A DNA stretch of 43,454 nucleotides from an uncultured Elusimicrobia bacterium (GCA_903881545.1 CAIRTQ010000119.1:1-43454); one strand, 5' to 3'; positions 24,678 to 32,943 are shown, numbered from the stretch's first letter. The notes: a model not told the origin generated them from the sequence alone. Numbers and translations are program-made.

Positions 24678-26370
24678 GCGCCGTTCTTTTCTAGTCCGGA
24701 GCCTGCCCTGGTTCGGTCTGCTGGCGGCGGCCGGGGCGTTCCTTTCGCCCATCCGCAATCCGGATCTCTACTGGCATCTCAGCGCCGCGGATTTTATCCT
24801 TCGGGGGGGACGGCTGCCGCGGCTGGATTGGCTTTCCCACACCTGCGCGGGTTGTCCTTGGCGTGATTTTGAATGGCTGGCCCAGCTCCTGTACCGCGCG
24901 GTGCATGCCGCGGCGGGCTGCGGGGGGTTGGTGGTCTTGCGCATGGCGCTCATGTTATCTGTTCTGGCTGTTGCCATGAGGCTCCTGCGGCTTTACGGCG
25001 CTGGTCCGGCCGGCCGGGGGCTGGCGGCCTTGCTGTTGGGAGCCGCTTTGTTCCCTTTTTCTGATCTGCGGCCGGATAATTTCTCCCTGTTGTTCTTCGC
25101 CCTGCTTCTGCTCGCTTTGGAGGCGCGGCGGTTGGAACGTCTGGAGTTTGGCGGTCTCGCTATCCTGGCCGTGCCCGCCTTTTTCGCGCTATGGGCGAAC
25201 CTGCACTTGGGACTTGCCTTCGGTTTGGCGCTGGCGGCCTGCTATGCGGGGGGGGAAGCGGCGGAGGCCTTGCTACCTTGGATTTATAGGAAAGGCCATC
25301 CGGGGCCCTGGACGCGTTGCGTCGATTATCTCAAGGTCCTGGCTTTGGGCGTGCTGGGCAGCCTGCTCAACCCATATGGCTGGCGGCTTTACTCGGTTGC
25401 GGTGGACCATGCGCGGCAGATGGATTTTTTACAGGCCTCCATTTGCGAGTGGATGCCTCCGGACTTGGCCAAGTTCTGGACTTGGCCTTACTGGCTGATC
25501 TTGCTGCTCTCCGTGGGGCTGATCTTGGCTCATTTTCTTAAGACCCGCCGCACACCGTATCCCGTGATGCTTGCGCTAGGCGCCCTGGCCATGTTTTCTT
25601 CAGGACACCAGAGGCATCTGCCCTATTTCTGCCTGGTCGCTGTCCCCATCCTGTTCTGGGCGGCTAGGGAACTCAATGCGGCGGTCATGGATTGGGGCGC
25701 GAGGGTCTTGGCCGCCTGGCTGGTGTTCTTCCTGGCCGCGTATGTCTGGCCTTTGGCCGCGGCTTCGGCGCAGGGGGCCTGCCCGCCCGCAGCCCGGCAG
25801 ATGGCCGTCTTCCTGGCCGCGCAGGCCGATGGAATCCGGGGCCGCCGTCTCTACAACTCATGGAGCGACGGGGGCTACCTGGGGCTGGCCCTGGCTCCCC
25901 GCTACCGGATATTCTGCGATGGCAGATATATCTTCCATCCCCTCTTTGAAGAAACCGTGGCCGCAGCGCGTACTGCGGCCCTCTGGCGGGAATTCATGGA
26001 CCGACGCGGCGTGGAAGTGGCGTGCCTGAAGCGGTCGCTCAAGAACTCGGCCGCGGAAATCCTGGTCGCGCGGGGCGGGTTGCGCTTCGCGGTGCCGCGG
26101 CCTTATCACGTGGCCTATATGCCGCGCGCGGCTTGGGCTTTGGTGTATTGGGATGTCGAGAACCTAGTGCTGGTGCGCCGTGCTTCGGCCGAGCCGATAT
26201 GGCTGCAACGCAACGAGTATCTGTACTTGGGCCCCGACGACGGCTTATTTCTGGCCGAACGAATTAGGCTGGGGCAGGTCCCGTTGGCGGCGGCGCGGCG
26301 CGAAGTGGAGAGGCATCTGGGCCAAAGTAAAAGCTCAGACGATGACTTATTCCGGGCTTTGCTGCGTTGA
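24658..26370 (+). CDS. Polytopic membrane protein, GT-C-like
   Basis: 570-residue protein with about ten hydrophobic segments. After the first helix comes NPDLYWHLSAADFILRGGRLPRLDWLSHT, followed by WLAQLLYRAVHAAAG. A loop with an acidic residue, His and aromatic residues right after helix 1 is typical of GT-C-fold transferases and of a widespread uncharacterised membrane family. A soluble C-terminal part (RLYNSWSDGGYLGLALAPRYRIFCDGRY onward) ends with a helical segment. It is not closely related to the three-paralogue family. GTG 24658 lies inside tdk, giving MSASGVERRS before the helix. A G8 run at 25248-25255 is in frame. Function unassigned. Confidence 0.75.
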   Translation: MSASGVERRSFLVRSLPWFGLLAAAGAFLSPIRNPDLYWHLSAADFILRGGRLPRLDWLSHTCAGCPWRDFEWLAQLLYRAVHAAAGCGGLVVLRMALMLSVLAVAMRLLRLYGAGPAGRGLAALLLGAALFPFSDLRPDNFSLLFFALLLLALEARRLERLEFGGLAILAVPAFFALWANLHLGLAFGLALAACYAGGEAAEALLPWIYRKGHPGPWTRCVDYLKVLALGVLGSLLNPYGWRLYSVAVDHARQMDFLQASICEWMPPDLAKFWTWPYWLILLLSVGLILAHFLKTRRTPYPVMLALGALAMFSSGHQRHLPYFCLVAVPILFWAARELNAAVMDWGARVLAAWLVFFLAAYVWPLAAASAQGACPPAARQMAVFLAAQADGIRGRRLYNSWSDGGYLGLALAPRYRIFCDGRYIFHPLFEETVAAARTAALWREFMDRRGVEVACLKRSLKNSAAEILVARGGLRFAVPRPYHVAYMPRAAWALVYWDVENLVLVRRASAEPIWLQRNEYLYLGPDDGLFLAERIRLGQVPLAAARREVERHLGQSKSSDDDLFRALLR

Positions 26371-26383
26371 GAGACGGAAACCG

Positions 26384-26833
26384 CTACGGCATCAAGTCGG
26401 TGGTGCAGGACGCGTTGCTACAGCTCAGAGGCGAAGCAGCGTTGCGGTCGTAGGTCACGCTATAATTGCTGTAGAGCGATGGCAGCGGTGCTTGCCGCGT
26501 AATCGTCATGGACCAGCCCGGAGCGCCCGCGGTGCCGGCCGTTCCAGCGGACATGGCGCTGGGGGAGAAATACTTCATGGAGCCCGGGTCCACATCGAAG
26601 CCGCAGGCGCCGTAGGCGCCTGCGGTGCAATAGGAGCTGTTCTTGACCAAGAGGCGCTCCTGCGCGCTTCTGACCACGTCGACCCAGGAGGTGGATTCGG
26701 CAAAGCGGCCTTTCTCTACAATCCTAAAGTACTGGGGGATGGCAATCGAGGCGAGGATACCGATGATGAGTACGACTACGAGCAATTCGATGAGGGTAAA
26801 GCCCCGCATTTTGTTTTGGAATTCTTTGTTCAT
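26384..26833 (-). CDS. Type IV pilin-like (pseudopilin) protein
   Basis: 149-residue prepilin. The leader MNKEFQNKMRG is cut by a prepilin peptidase between Gly11 and Phe12; the mature start FTLIELLVVVLIIGILASIAIP carries the essential Glu at mature position 5 and the hydrophobic assembly helix. The globular part has two Cys pairs (YCTAGAYGAC and SCSNASC) that may form disulfides. Such a protein forms pili or a type II secretion pseudopilus in the inner membrane and periplasm. No peptidase, ATPase or secretin gene is in the window. The upstream region (26834-26895) has TATACT on the minus strand and a GGGGG ribosome site. It converges on the preceding gene 13 bases away. Confidence 0.93.
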   Translation of the reverse strand: MNKEFQNKMRGFTLIELLVVVLIIGILASIAIPQYFRIVEKGRFAESTSWVDVVRSAQERLLVKNSSYCTAGAYGACGFDVDPGSMKYFSPSAMSAGTAGTAGAPGWSMTITRQAPLPSLYSNYSVTYDRNAASPLSCSNASCTTDLMP

Positions 26834-26895
26834 TATACCCCCTGAGTATTAACGATTCAAGCATAGTATATGTAAATGGAATGAAGCAAGCGTAT

Positions 26896-28665
26896 TTAAG
26901 ATGCGGGGCGGTCCTGTACAGTGTGGTGGAGTTCCGCCGCGAGCAATTCGCGCAGTTCCTGGTCTCGCGGGTCCGCGGCGCAGGCGTGCCGCAGGTCGGC
27001 CCGGCGCTGGGAGGGGGACTCTTCAAAGAGAGCCAGGGCGGCCCAGGCATGGGCCAAGCTCGGCTCCTGGGCCACGGCCATCCTGAGCCTGCGTCGCACC
27101 TCCTCCGGACCGCGGCCGGAGCGGAAGGCGGTGCCGGCGGCCTCGTATTCTTTCCATGCCGCCAGGAACCGCGCCGGGGCAGGGTGGCGGATGCGGTAGA
27201 CGGCCGTGCCCTCTTCCGGATCCCTGTAGACCAAGGCCGCGAACGCGCTGGCGCCGGCCCAAGCGCAAAGGCGCGGCGCCAGCCGGCCGGCTTTGGCAGA
27301 GACGAGCCCTTCGGTGGCAGGAAAAGTGTCGACCGTGTGCAGATAGTCGGCGCCGCCGCGCAGAGCGAAGGCCAGCCATTCGTCGCGGTTCGCGGCGTCG
27401 AGATGCGGCACATGGCTGCGCCGCCCGGTCCAGAGGATGACGACGTGGCACTGTAGGCTCTCGACAACGGCCGTTCGCGGGGTGCGGGAGCGTATCCAGG
27501 ACATGGTCCGCGGCTGGAAGTGCGCCGGACCGCGCCAGCCCGCGCGGGCTAGGGCTAGGTCTCCAAGCAGGGCAGGCGCCAGCAGCGCCGCGAGCGCCCC
27601 GGCGCGCGCCGCGCGGCAGCGCAAGAAGGGCGTGGCGCCGGCGACGATGAACATCCAGGACGCGGGCAGGAGCGGCAGGGCGTAGCGGGGTTCGACCGCC
27701 ACCCAATCCAGATGGGCGCAGAGCCACGCAGCGGCCGAGCCGGCCAGGACGAAGGCGGCGGGGGCTTCCGGCGAGCGCATGAGCCGCCTGGCTCCCAGGC
27801 CCGCGAGGATGAGGGCGGTAGCGCCCAGCAGGGCCTGGACGGCAAAGGGCGCGTGGCCCAGACTCAGGAGGCCATCCCCGAAGAACGAGGCCAGCAGGGC
27901 GGCGGCGTGCCGGGCCATGGCACCGGGTTCGCCGAGCCGGGCCACCTGCGCGATCGCGTGGTCCATATACCGGGTGACGCTGCCGGCCAGTAGATGGTTG
28001 CGTGCGAGCCACGCGGCCAGCGGCGCCAGAGCCGCCGCCATGAAGACGGCCGCGCGTCGCGGGCCCTGGAGTCGTGCTAGAGCGGCGCCCATGAACAGGG
28101 GCAGGACGAGGCCGAGAGGGCGCAGCAGGGAAGCAAAGGCGGCTAAGGTAGCCAGCTTGGCGAGGCCCTGGGCGGAGTCGGCCGTGCGCAGGGAATCGCA
28201 AAGCCAGAGCGCAAAGGCCACGAACAGCATGTCGGGCACCACGAAGCCAGCGTGAGCGACGAAGCAGGGATTGAGCGCCAACAGCACGGCGGCGCAGTCC
28301 CCGCCGCCGCGTCCCAGGGCGCGTGCCGCCAGGCGCCGGAAAAAGAACAGTGCAGCAGCGGCGGCGGCCAGGCTGACGATTTTCAGCAGGTCCCAGCGCG
28401 GGGCCGCCAGCCAGGCCGGGACGGCCAGCAGGAAGGCGAAGCCTGGCATGGGGTCCGTGGCCGGATGCCCGCCGAAAGCGTCGGGCAGGGATAAGCCGCC
28501 GTGCCGGAGGGACTGCGCGAGGATGATATGGGTCGCGTCATCCTGCAGGGCACCGATCGGCAGGCCCCGGGCCGTCAGGAGATAGAGGGCGGCTAGGAGC
28601 AGGCCGCCCGCGGCCGGGGCCCAGGCCCAGCGGAGCCGTGACATCGGCGGTGGGGAAGGCGGCAT
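26896..28665 (-). CDS. GT-C-like membrane protein, paralogue 3
   Basis: 589-residue intact member of the three-gene family. After helix 1 it has QDDATHIILAQSLRHGGLSL and DPMPGFAFLLAVPAWLAAPRW, then about nine hydrophobic segments. The soluble end has TMSWIRSRTPRTAVVESLQC, HPAPARFLAAWKEYEAAG and TPR-like helices (EPSLAHAWAALALFEESP). Start 28665 lies 17 bases past the tolB stop; ATG 28644 is an alternative. The frame stays open back through tolB, but that extension is a shadow of the tolB gene. It is the last gene of the pal-cpoB-tolB run, so it may be co-transcribed with envelope genes. Sugar-transfer activity is inferred only. Confidence 0.78.
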   Translation of the reverse strand: MPPSPPPMSRLRWAWAPAAGGLLLAALYLLTARGLPIGALQDDATHIILAQSLRHGGLSLPDAFGGHPATDPMPGFAFLLAVPAWLAAPRWDLLKIVSLAAAAAALFFFRRLAARALGRGGGDCAAVLLALNPCFVAHAGFVVPDMLFVAFALWLCDSLRTADSAQGLAKLATLAAFASLLRPLGLVLPLFMGAALARLQGPRRAAVFMAAALAPLAAWLARNHLLAGSVTRYMDHAIAQVARLGEPGAMARHAAALLASFFGDGLLSLGHAPFAVQALLGATALILAGLGARRLMRSPEAPAAFVLAGSAAAWLCAHLDWVAVEPRYALPLLPASWMFIVAGATPFLRCRAARAGALAALLAPALLGDLALARAGWRGPAHFQPRTMSWIRSRTPRTAVVESLQCHVVILWTGRRSHVPHLDAANRDEWLAFALRGGADYLHTVDTFPATEGLVSAKAGRLAPRLCAWAGASAFAALVYRDPEEGTAVYRIRHPAPARFLAAWKEYEAAGTAFRSGRGPEEVRRRLRMAVAQEPSLAHAWAALALFEESPSQRRADLRHACAADPRDQELRELLAAELHHTVQDRPAS

Positions 28666-28682
28666 GGGGGCGGCGCCGCGTC

Positions 28683-29966
28683 TCAGTTCGACCAGGCCGG
28701 CGTGCGGGCGTTGCCTGGTATGTCCGCCATTCGGTGCGGGGTGGAGCCGTCGGCATCCATCACGAAGAGTTCGGCGCGCTTGTTTCGGGTGCTGCTGAAG
28801 GCGAGGAAGCGGCCGTCCGGCGACCAGACCGGGTCCTCGTTGTTGCCCTCGCCGTGGGTAAGTTGGCGAATCTGATTGCCGGTGATGTCCACCAGGAAGA
28901 TGTCCAACCGATCCGTGCTGCGAGCGCGGCCCGCGAAAGCGATCCATTCCCCGGTGGGAGACCAGGACGGCGAGTCGCACCAGTTGAGGACGGTGAGGCG
29001 CCGGACCCGCTGGGTCGTGAGGTCTAGGAGGTGTATTTGGGGGTTGCCGGAGCGGTCGGAGACGAAGGCAACCTGGGCTCCGTCGGGGGAGAAGGTCGGG
29101 GAGCTGTCGGCCCCGAAATGTTGGGTGAGCCTAGCCACGGAACCGTCGGCGAGGGTCATAAGGTAAAGATTGGGGCTCTTCTGGCGCGAGAGGGTCATGA
29201 GCAACTGGCTGCCGTCCGGGGAGAATCCGCCGGCCAGGTTGAGGCCCTGGTCCCGGGAAAGGGGACGAGATTTGCCGGTCGTCAAGTCGAGGAGAAAGAG
29301 GTCCGGATTGCCGTACTTATAGCTCGTGAAGACCAAGGACTTGCGGTCCGGGGAGAATCGTGGGAGCAGCGAGATGGAGTCGTAAGCCGTTAGTGCCCGC
29401 TGGCTGGCCCCGTCGTAGTCCATCAGGTATATCTCCTTGCGTCCCGTGGCGTCGCCAGAGAAGGCGAATTGGGTATGGGCGATGCCGTTCTTGCCGGTCA
29501 GGGCCAAAACCAGGTCGTCAGCCACGCGGTGCGCCAGGGAGCGCGGGAAGGATGCGCTCTGCCGGTAATAACGTTCGAACACGCTTTCGCCCGATCCGAG
29601 GTCAAGGAGCCGCACGGTCAAAGCGAGCTTGTCGCCGGACGCGCCGGCCTTGGCCGTGAGCAGCCAGCTGGCGGAGCGCGCCTTCCATGATGGCATGATG
29701 TCTTTGAGATTGGCTCCGTTGAAATGAGGGCCGTCCTCGATGATGCTGAAATAGCGCGAGAAGAGCAGGTCGTCGCGGACCACGTCGCGGAGCTGTTTGG
29801 CGGCCAGAGAGTCGGCCGGCTTTTTCGGGTCTTCGGCGATGAATGGCGGCAGCCCCAAGGTGATGGATGCAGTCTCGCCGCCGCGGCCGGCCAGGCTGAT
29901 GTAGACGTCCGGCGGGGCCGCAGCCGCCAGCCCCGCCCAAGCCAGGGCCAGGACCAGCGCGTTCAT
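28683..29966 (-). CDS. tolB: Tol-Pal system beta-propeller protein TolB
   Basis: Periplasmic protein linking Pal at the outer membrane to the Tol motor. A signal peptide (MNALVLALAWAGLAAAAPP) precedes an N-terminal domain (about 20-160) and a beta-propeller with repeated PDG-type blades: RFSPDRKSLVFTSYKYGNPDLFLLDL, GFSPDGSQLLMTLSRQKSPNLYLM, TFSPDGAQVAFVSDRSGNPQIHLLDL and VWSPDGRFLAFSST. 427 residues, typical. ATG 29966 overlaps the cpoB stop (ATGA) and gives the signal peptide; the longer open frame upstream overlaps cpoB and is not used. Confidence 0.94.
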   Translation of the reverse strand: MNALVLALAWAGLAAAAPPDVYISLAGRGGETASITLGLPPFIAEDPKKPADSLAAKQLRDVVRDDLLFSRYFSIIEDGPHFNGANLKDIMPSWKARSASWLLTAKAGASGDKLALTVRLLDLGSGESVFERYYRQSASFPRSLAHRVADDLVLALTGKNGIAHTQFAFSGDATGRKEIYLMDYDGASQRALTAYDSISLLPRFSPDRKSLVFTSYKYGNPDLFLLDLTTGKSRPLSRDQGLNLAGGFSPDGSQLLMTLSRQKSPNLYLMTLADGSVARLTQHFGADSSPTFSPDGAQVAFVSDRSGNPQIHLLDLTTQRVRRLTVLNWCDSPSWSPTGEWIAFAGRARSTDRLDIFLVDITGNQIRQLTHGEGNNEDPVWSPDGRFLAFSSTRNKRAELFVMDADGSTPHRMADIPGNARTPAWSN

Positions 29967-30781
29967 GGCGTGGTTCCGGCGGGAGCTGTCTTTTCCGCTG
30001 CCGGCAATTTCCTGAGGTGCTGCGCCGCGGCCTTGGCCTCGGGGCTGGAGGGGAAATCCTCTACCACTGATTCCAGGTACTGGCGGGCTTCGGCGGCGCT
30101 CTTGCCCAGGTGGATCAGGCAGAGCGCGTATTTGATGCGGGCGGAAGGTGTCAGGCTGCTCTTGGGATATTTCTCGAGGTATATCCCGAATTGCCGTCCG
30201 GCGGACTCCCATTTCTTGAGGCCGAAGTAGGCCTCGCCCAGGTCGAAGGTCGCCACGTCGACGAGGGCGCCCTTGGGGAAGCGGGAGAGATAGTCGCCGA
30301 AGCCCTTGGCCGCCAGGTCGAATGATTTCTTGGCCAGCCGCGCCTCGGCCGTCTGGAAGAGTTCCGTGGGGGTGACCTGCTGCATCTGGCTGGCCAAGGT
30401 CTCTTCCTGCTTGGCCAATGCCGCCTTCTGCTCGTCCAGGCCCTTGGCCTGGGTCGTGGTCAAAGTCGTGCCTATGGCGGCGACCTTGCTGGTGATGGTC
30501 GCGGCGAGATCGTCGATCTTGGAGGCGAGCTGACTCATCTCGCCTTCGGAATGGCGCGTGGTCTCTCCGAAGGCGGTGAGGCTTTCCTGTAGGCGCTTGA
30601 TCTGCACGCTGAGGTCCGCCTGGTTGCCCTGCATGGAGTTGACGGCGGTCTTGAGCTCGCTGACCTGATGCTTGAGCTCGTCGGTCTGGTTCGCGAGGTC
30701 CAGGACGTCTTGCTGCGTGGCCATACAGCCTGCCAGCAACAGGACGGGCGCCGCCAGGAAAGCGGCCAGGCCCAGCCTCAT
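29963..30781 (-). CDS. cpoB: CpoB/YbgF-like TPR lipoprotein
   Basis: Cell-division coordinator of the Tol-Pal machine. Unlike classical CpoB it has a lipobox LLLAGC (Cys19), so it should be membrane-anchored. A long coiled coil follows (about 25-125: LANQTDELKHQVSELKTAVNS). A C-terminal TPR domain of tol-pal YbgF type holds LFQTAEARLAKKSFDLAAKGFGDYLSRFPKG and further FDLGEAYFGLKKWESAGRQF and YALCLIHLGKSAAEARQYLESVV pairs. 272 residues. ATGA overlaps at both ends (pal upstream, tolB downstream) mark a tight operon. Confidence 0.88.
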   Translation of the reverse strand: MRLGLAAFLAAPVLLLAGCMATQQDVLDLANQTDELKHQVSELKTAVNSMQGNQADLSVQIKRLQESLTAFGETTRHSEGEMSQLASKIDDLAATITSKVAAIGTTLTTTQAKGLDEQKAALAKQEETLASQMQQVTPTELFQTAEARLAKKSFDLAAKGFGDYLSRFPKGALVDVATFDLGEAYFGLKKWESAGRQFGIYLEKYPKSSLTPSARIKYALCLIHLGKSAAEARQYLESVVEDFPSSPEAKAAAQHLRKLPAAEKTAPAGTTP

Positions 30782-31380
30782 GGCTGGATGCTTTCGGCGG
30801 CGGTGGCCGGAGCGGGCGCCGCGTGGGCGCGTACTTTGGTCTCGGCGCGGCGGTTACGGTTCCGGCACTCCTCAGTGGCGTCGGAGCACAGGGGGGATTC
30901 CTTCCCGTAGCTGATCGTGCCCAGGGCGGCGGCCGGCACGCCGAGGCGGATGTAGTATTCGCGCACTTCCTTGGCGCGCTTCTGCCCCAGGGCGAGGTTG
31001 TACTCGACCGTGCCGCGGTCATCGCAGGACCCGGCGACCAGCACCTCGAGCCCGGACTGGGATTTTAGATAAGCCGCATTCTTTTTGAGGGTCTGCGCCG
31101 CGGCGTCCGGTAGATTCGCGCTGTCATATTCGAAATGGATGGTCTCCAGTTCTGGGGCCGTCGCGAAGTCATTGCCGCGCACGCTGGCCTCGCTCACATC
31201 TACATCCGGGATTTCCGCCGCCTGAGTTCTCTCCTCCGCGACCGCGGCCTTGTCTCGCGCGGCTTTGGCCCTGGCCCGACGGCCGGCGGTGGCGCAGCCT
31301 GAGACGGCCAAAGCGCAAGCCGAAATCACGGCCAGTGCCTGGAGTCTGGTATGGGTTTCTTTCACCCTGATCGTTGACAT
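30778..31380 (-). CDS. pal: Peptidoglycan-associated lipoprotein Pal
   Basis: Outer-membrane lipoprotein with an OmpA-type peptidoglycan-binding domain. Lipobox AVSGC (Cys29), a Lys/Ala/Glu-rich linker (about 30-65), then the OmpA fold from about residue 78: IHFEYDSANLPDAAAQTLKKNAAYL, VAGSCDDRGTVEYNLALGQKRA and ECRNRNRRAE. GSCDDRGT/NLALGQ is the peptidoglycan-binding signature (usually GHCDERGT). 200 residues. GGAGAG ribosome site and an extended -10 upstream, so this is the promoter-proximal gene of pal-cpoB-tolB. No tolQ, tolR or tolA is present in the window. Confidence 0.93.
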   Translation of the reverse strand: MSTIRVKETHTRLQALAVISACALAVSGCATAGRRARAKAARDKAAVAEERTQAAEIPDVDVSEASVRGNDFATAPELETIHFEYDSANLPDAAAQTLKKNAAYLKSQSGLEVLVAGSCDDRGTVEYNLALGQKRAKEVREYYIRLGVPAAALGTISYGKESPLCSDATEECRNRNRRAETKVRAHAAPAPATAAESIQP

Positions 31381-31405
31381 GGGCTCTCCGTAGGAATACG
31401 ACGCT

Positions 31406-31414
31406 ATGATAGCA
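31406..31414 (-). promoter_or_regulatory. Extended -10 promoter of pal
   Basis: TGC TATCAT on the minus strand, 25 bases before the pal ATG. It sits in the 45-base gap after the response regulator gene. Confidence 0.5.
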
Positions 31415-31425
31415 AAAACGAGCGG

Positions 31426-31821
31426 CTACGACTTGCTGGGTCGCAGGGGGCTGTTCGACGCCAGGAGTTCCCGCACGCATCGGCGGAAGTCCTCCAAGCG
31501 GACGGGCTTGGCCAGGAAGCTTGCGCCGTCCGGAGAGGCAATCTCTCGGAGTATGTCCTCGCCGGAGGCTTCGCCGCTCATGAACAAGATGGGCGTGCGG
31601 CTGGTGGCCTGGTTGCGGCGTAGGGATTCGAAAAGGTGCGCGCCGGTCATGCCCGGCATGTGGTAGTCGAGGATGATGAGGTCTGGCTTGAGGGCGCGCG
31701 CCTTCTGCATGCCCACCACGGCCTCTCCCGCGCTCTCCACGCTGTGCCCTTCGCGGGCCAGGACATCGGTCAGCAACTCCACGATGGAAAAATCGTCGTC
31801 AATGATGAGTATCTTAGCCAT
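31426..31821 (-). CDS. Receiver-only (CheY-like) response regulator
   Basis: Stand-alone receiver domain of 131 residues. Acidic pocket Asp8-Asp10 (ILIIDDD), phosphoacceptor Asp52 in LIILDYHMPGMTG, the Ser switch in ILFMSGEA, and conserved Lys in FLAKPV are all present. There is no output domain, so it must act on a partner protein like CheY or in a phosphorelay. The ATG overlaps the DoxX gene end by 8 bases, so it is likely the third gene of the dsbA-doxX operon. No histidine kinase is in the window. Function of the link to thiol chemistry is unknown. Confidence 0.93.
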   Translation of the reverse strand: MAKILIIDDDFSIVELLTDVLAREGHSVESAGEAVVGMQKARALKPDLIILDYHMPGMTGAHLFESLRRNQATSRTPILFMSGEASGEDILREIASPDGASFLAKPVRLEDFRRCVRELLASNSPLRPSKS

Positions 31822-32317
31822 GGGGATATCCGGAGTCGCACCAGTTGTCCAGGCTAAACCGCTCGCGTCCGCGGCGCCAGGCTTGGAAGGCGCAAAGGGC
31901 CCAGAGGGCGTTGAGCCCCAGCTCTTGTGTGGGGCTGGGATGAAAGCCGAAGCCGAAACAGCCGCAGTTGACGAGCTTTATCCCTTTGATCTTGGTGGCG
32001 ATGATGGCGGCCGCGAAAGTCAGCGCCATCCCGCCAACGACTGCGGCGGAGGCGCGGGTCAGGAAACCGAAAACCAAGGCGAAGCCACAGACCACTTCCA
32101 GCCAGGGCAGGAATGTGGCCATTATAAGGATAAGGTCGTGCGAGGCCACCAGGTGGTAGTTCTCGATGACCCAGGCGAATTCTTCCGCCGGAGCCGCGGC
32201 CTTGAGCGTGCCGGAGACGACGAATACGAGGCCCAGGAGGACCCGGGCCGCGAGGCCGAGCCAGGAGTCCGCCCTCCGAGCCAAAATCAGTTCTTCTTTA
32301 GGATCTTGTCTATCCAT
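31814..32317 (-). CDS. DoxX/MauE family redox-associated membrane protein
   Basis: 167-residue four-helix membrane protein. Membrane segments are LGLAARVLLGLVFVVSGTLK, LILIMATFLPWLEVVCGFAL, AAVVGGMALTFAAAIIATKI and LGLNALWALCAF. The motif NCGCFG (Cys118, Cys120) is characteristic of MauE-type members that work with thiol-disulfide proteins. The start ATG 32317 (MDRQDPKEEL) overlaps the end of the DsbA-like gene by 31 bases, and the stop overlaps the response regulator start. It may re-oxidise or reduce the DsbA-like partner; that pairing is an inference from context and the cysteine motif. Confidence 0.85.
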   Translation of the reverse strand: MDRQDPKEELILARRADSWLGLAARVLLGLVFVVSGTLKAAAPAEEFAWVIENYHLVASHDLILIMATFLPWLEVVCGFALVFGFLTRASAAVVGGMALTFAAAIIATKIKGIKLVNCGCFGFGFHPSPTQELGLNALWALCAFQAWRRGRERFSLDNWCDSGYPHG

Positions 32318-32916
32318 ATCACGCCGGGCCCGGTCAGATTCGGGGAGCCGATGAAGCGCTTGCCGTTGATGAAGAAAGTGGGGGTGGAGAGTATCCAATG
32401 GTCGTTGCCATCCTTGAGGTCTTGGTCCACGAGTGCGGCCGCTGCGGGATCTTTGAGACAAGCGGAGAACGCGGCAAGGTCGAGGTTCAGGCTCTTGGCA
32501 TAGTCCTGCAGATTCATCCCGCCCGTATCCTTGGTCCAGGCTTCCTGCTTTTCGTAGATCAGGTCATGGAAGTCCCAGAACCGCCCCTGTCGTCCAGCGC
32601 ATTCGGCGGCGATCGCGGCGCCCTTGGCCAGCGGGTGCTGTATGAGGGGGAAATGCTTGAAGATGAAGCGCACGTCCTTGCCGTAGAGCGCGACCAGGTT
32701 CTTGGCGGGCCCTACGGCATAGCGGCAGGCCGGGCACTGGAAATCCGAGAATTCGACGATGATGATGGAAGCGTCGGCAGCGCCCTTCTGCCGATAGGCC
32801 GGAGCGTCGGGAGCGTAGGGCTTTTGGTGGCCGCGTACGGTCAGCACCGATGTCGCCGAAGCGGCCAGTATCACGATGGTGGCGCAGAGGCGGCGAACTA
32901 ATGATGGTTGGAACAT
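32287..32916 (-). CDS. DsbA-family thiol:disulfide oxidoreductase
   Basis: Periplasmic thioredoxin-fold protein of 209 residues. An N-terminal signal or anchor helix (LCATIVILAASATSVLTV) precedes the active site FQCPACRYA (Cys61, Cys64). The helical insert (LAKGAAIAAECAGRQGRFWDFHDLIYEKQEAW) and cis-Pro motif STPTFFINGKRF are those of the DsbA/BdbD family (Thioredoxin_4). It should introduce or shuffle disulfides in exported proteins; the secreted TPR proteins and the pseudopilin here have paired cysteines and are candidate clients, though unproven. It has its own extended -10 and overlaps the DoxX gene. Confidence 0.92.
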   Translation of the reverse strand: MFQPSLVRRLCATIVILAASATSVLTVRGHQKPYAPDAPAYRQKGAADASIIIVEFSDFQCPACRYAVGPAKNLVALYGKDVRFIFKHFPLIQHPLAKGAAIAAECAGRQGRFWDFHDLIYEKQEAWTKDTGGMNLQDYAKSLNLDLAAFSACLKDPAAAALVDQDLKDGNDHWILSTPTFFINGKRFIGSPNLTGPGVIWIDKILKKN

Positions 32917-32943
32917 GGCTTTCGGACGATAACGCGCAGCCGG

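Noticed and set aside
28666-28980. Extension of GT-C paralogue 3 upstream over tolB
   Set aside because: Reads as a low-complexity shadow of the beta-propeller; paralogue 2 starts at the equivalent of 28665 or 28644.
29967-31022. Extension of tolB upstream over cpoB
   Set aside because: The cpoB protein has a lipobox, coiled coil and TPRs in its own frame; the tolB signal peptide begins at 29966.
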